From a bacterium (GTDB taxonomy: Bacteria > Patescibacteriota > Minisyncoccia > Phycocordibacterales > UBA2100), in assembly GCA_030698935.1 (NCBI GenBank), contig JAUYLR010000081.1, forward strand, positions 1 to 12,868: a stretch of DNA of 12,868 nt, written 5' to 3'. The position numbers and the translations under genes are program-made. This document shows, one piece after another, positions 11,921 through 12,868 of the stretch; the first letter of the stretch is position 1, and each line of letters opens with the position of its first letter. Under the pieces are notes generated by a model. The model searched no databases, was not told the origin of the DNA, and was given only the letters and a program-made list of their open reading frames with translations.

Positions 11921-12081
11921 CCCGTTAGAGAATGTCCCGTGCGACAAGTAGCGGGTCGCATTACTCGCGGCGAACATTCATATTTGCTTATTCAATTGAA
12001 TAAGCAAATATGAATCGGGACACAGACTATCAGAATAAGCACAGTACGGGGTTTAATACCCCGTGTGAGTTCTCTAATGGG
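11921..12081. other. Multi-helix non-coding element containing a perfect 40-bp palindrome
   Basis: Outer arms CCCGTTAGAGAA (11921-11932) and TTCTCTAATGGG (12070-12081) pair with one G-T. Immediately inside, TGTCCCG (11933-11939) pairs with CGGGACA (12016-12022). Between these lie a hairpin TGCGAC/GTCGCA (11940-11960) and a perfect 40-bp palindrome at 11976-12015 (left arm ATTCATATTTGCTTATTCAA). A last hairpin, ACGGGGT/ACCCCGT, is at 12046-12064. The element begins 2 nt past the stop of the winged-helix gene. No open frame of note. The nesting suggests a folded RNA or a mobile palindromic element; I do not recognise a known family. Confidence 0.7.
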
Positions 12082-12083
12082 AA

Positions 12084-12398
12084 TTACTTCAATGTGTAAA
12101 AAACATTTTGCCCAATAGTCCCGTGCTGGGTTATTGCGCCTTCTTTTTCAAGCTCATTCAGATACCGCTCGGCGGTCGCGTTGGATACTCCAACAAGTTT
12201 CTCCACATCGTTGTTTCGGGTTTTTCCGTTTGTACGAATAAACTCAAGAATCTTTTGCTTGTTCTCCGCCTTTTTCTCGCTTTGCCCGTCCCGGGCGCCG
12301 AGGGACTCTGAAATAAATCCGCCCGTGTTCCGCCGAGCGAGATACATTCCAAGTGCAACTCCCGCCACCCCGACGATAATTAAGACAAAGTAGTTCAT
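12084..12398 (-). CDS. Membrane-anchored winged-helix DNA-binding protein
   Basis: A 104-aa protein with an N-terminal membrane anchor (FVLIIVGVAGVALGMYLARR, residues 4-23), a short polar linker, and a C-terminal winged helix: KKAENKQKILEFIRTNGKTRNNDVEKLVGVSNATAERYLNELEKEGAITQHGTIGQNVFYTL (~41-103). The recognition helix is SNATAERYLNELEKEG, as in DeoR/MarR-type domains. The arrangement suggests a regulator or DNA-tethering protein whose DNA-binding domain is cytoplasmic. TACAAT ends 8 nt before the ATG, so the message may be leaderless. The family is known to me only as small hypothetical proteins, and its targets are unknown. The multi-helix element starts directly after its stop codon. Confidence 0.75.
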   Translation of the reverse strand: MNYFVLIIVGVAGVALGMYLARRNTGGFISESLGARDGQSEKKAENKQKILEFIRTNGKTRNNDVEKLVGVSNATAERYLNELEKEGAITQHGTIGQNVFYTLK

Positions 12399-12406
12399 GT
12401 CGGTTT

Positions 12407-12412
12407 ATTGTA
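12407..12412 (-). promoter_or_regulatory. -10-like hexamer of the winged-helix gene
   Basis: TACAAT on the minus strand, 8 nt before the ATG at 12398. The -35 is weak (GGTCCA about 17 nt upstream). The 80-nt gap 12399-12478 shows nothing else. Confidence 0.4.
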
Positions 12413-12478
12413 CTATATGGAGGTACTATTGGACCACGTATTTTATGAATTAACTGTGCTGCCCCCATTATTCCTTGT

Positions 12479-12739
12479 CTATCGATATGCGTCTTTGCGG
12501 TGTCTGATTCTGTACACAAGAATCGTTCCACCTTCTTCAAACTCAAAAAGAACCCTGTAATCTCCCAAGCGTAGACGGTACCCGGTAAACGGCTCTTGAA
12601 CTTTTCTCGTGTTAAATCGAGGGCCAAATGGATTCGTCTGAAAGTCTCCGTCAAACAATTTCCTTACTCGTATCTGCACCTCACTCGGCAGACGTTTATA
12701 TTCCCGTTCGGCCGCAGAAGTGAGGACAATGCGAGCCAT
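12479..12739 (-). CDS. RelE/ParE-superfamily toxin
   Basis: An 86-aa protein with the compact fold of RelE-type toxins: MARIVLTSAAEREYKRLPSEVQIRVRKLF (strand and two helices), then the strands PFTGYRLRLGDYRVLFEF and TILVYRIRHRKDAYR. GYRLRLGDYRVLFE and IRHRKDAYR match the typical RelE pattern, with basic residues where ribosome-dependent mRNA interferases have them. The C-terminal RHRKDAYR favours RelE over ParE gyrase inhibitors, but the two cannot be told apart securely. It lies 12 nt downstream of a short partial gene on the same strand that is probably its antitoxin. No strong ribosome-binding site precedes it, suggesting coupled translation. Confidence 0.88.
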   Translation of the reverse strand: MARIVLTSAAEREYKRLPSEVQIRVRKLFDGDFQTNPFGPRFNTRKVQEPFTGYRLRLGDYRVLFEFEEGGTILVYRIRHRKDAYR

Positions 12740-12751
12740 ATGGAGTAACTA

Positions 12752-12868
12752 TTAGTGTCCTCGCACTTTCTCCCAAGGTATAAACTTCTTACCTTTATTT
12801 TCTTTTATGAGCCGGGCGAGTGTGCGCCCCGCCTGTTCGTCTTCCCATAGTTCCATAAGCTCGTTATA
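12752..12868 (-). CDS. Putative antitoxin, C-terminal fragment (runs off window)
   Basis: The minus strand is open from the window edge to TAA at 12754-12752 (38 codons). The product reads YNELMELWEDEQAGRTLARL and then IKENKGKKFIPWEKVRGH. The acidic helix followed by a basic tail that ends next to the toxin start is what toxin-binding tails of Phd/YefM- or RHH-type antitoxins look like. The DNA-binding N-terminus lies outside the window, so the family is not assignable. Position, strand and 12-nt gap to the toxin support the call. Confidence 0.6.
   Translation of the reverse strand, partial: YNELMELWEDEQAGRTLARLIKENKGKKFIPWEKVRGH

Noticed and set aside
11711..12083. CRISPR array or tmRNA in the palindrome-rich stretch
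   Set aside because: There are no regularly spaced direct repeats, and no tmRNA alanine-like acceptor/T arm or tag frame.

Overview
The window looks like a chromosomal segment of a Patescibacteria (CPR) bacterium, probably Parcubacteria-like. This is inferred from gene content and style, not from a marker gene. The signs are compact genes with almost no Shine-Dalgarno sites, -10-like hexamers placed 6-8 nt before many start codons (suggesting leaderless mRNAs), a small HTH/LAGLIDADG-like protein and a membrane-anchored winged-helix protein of types common in that group, and many short palindromes. Ordinary stop codons, including TGA, end the genes, so the standard bacterial code fits. A valine tRNA with encoded CCA is present.

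Layout. 1-209: N-terminal part of valS (minus). 387-1694: tsaD (minus), flanked by two inverted copies of a ~140-bp element. 1956-2144: a two-TM small protein (minus) with a terminator. 2240-4833: an ABC exporter overlapping by 4 nt a protein with a C-terminal PD-(D/E)XK-like nuclease domain (plus). 4835-5245: a GNAT-like protein (minus). 5301-5377: tRNA-Val (minus), overlapped by an HTH/LAGLIDADG-like gene (minus) whose stop codon lies in the tRNA anticodon. 6133-6822: tsaC (plus). 6826-7822: a methyltransferase-type repair protein and an AlkA-like glycosylase (both minus). 7950-9462: pdxS-pdxT (plus). 9588-10532: argF-like carbamoyltransferase (minus) with a structured leader. 10782-11216: Nudix hydrolase (minus). 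11384-11710: unknown protein (minus). 12084-12398: membrane winged-helix protein (minus). 12479-12868: RelE-type toxin and the end of its putative antitoxin (minus).

How the genes relate. tsaC and tsaD supply two steps of tRNA t6A synthesis. valS and tRNA-Val concern valine decoding. The glycosylase and the alkyltransferase-like protein form an alkylation-repair pair, and PdxST makes pyridoxal phosphate. The rest are individual functions.

The most unusual property is the number and placement of palindromes. At least six loopless or nearly loopless palindromes of 30-40 bp lie between genes, with larger nested inverted-repeat elements around them. Palindromes also occur inside coding sequence: four sites in tsaD, one in tsaC and one at the 3' end of the HTH gene. 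The tsaC copy belongs to the same sequence family as two intergenic palindromes. This resembles the Rickettsia palindromic elements that insert in frame into proteins, and it is the best candidate here for an undescribed system.
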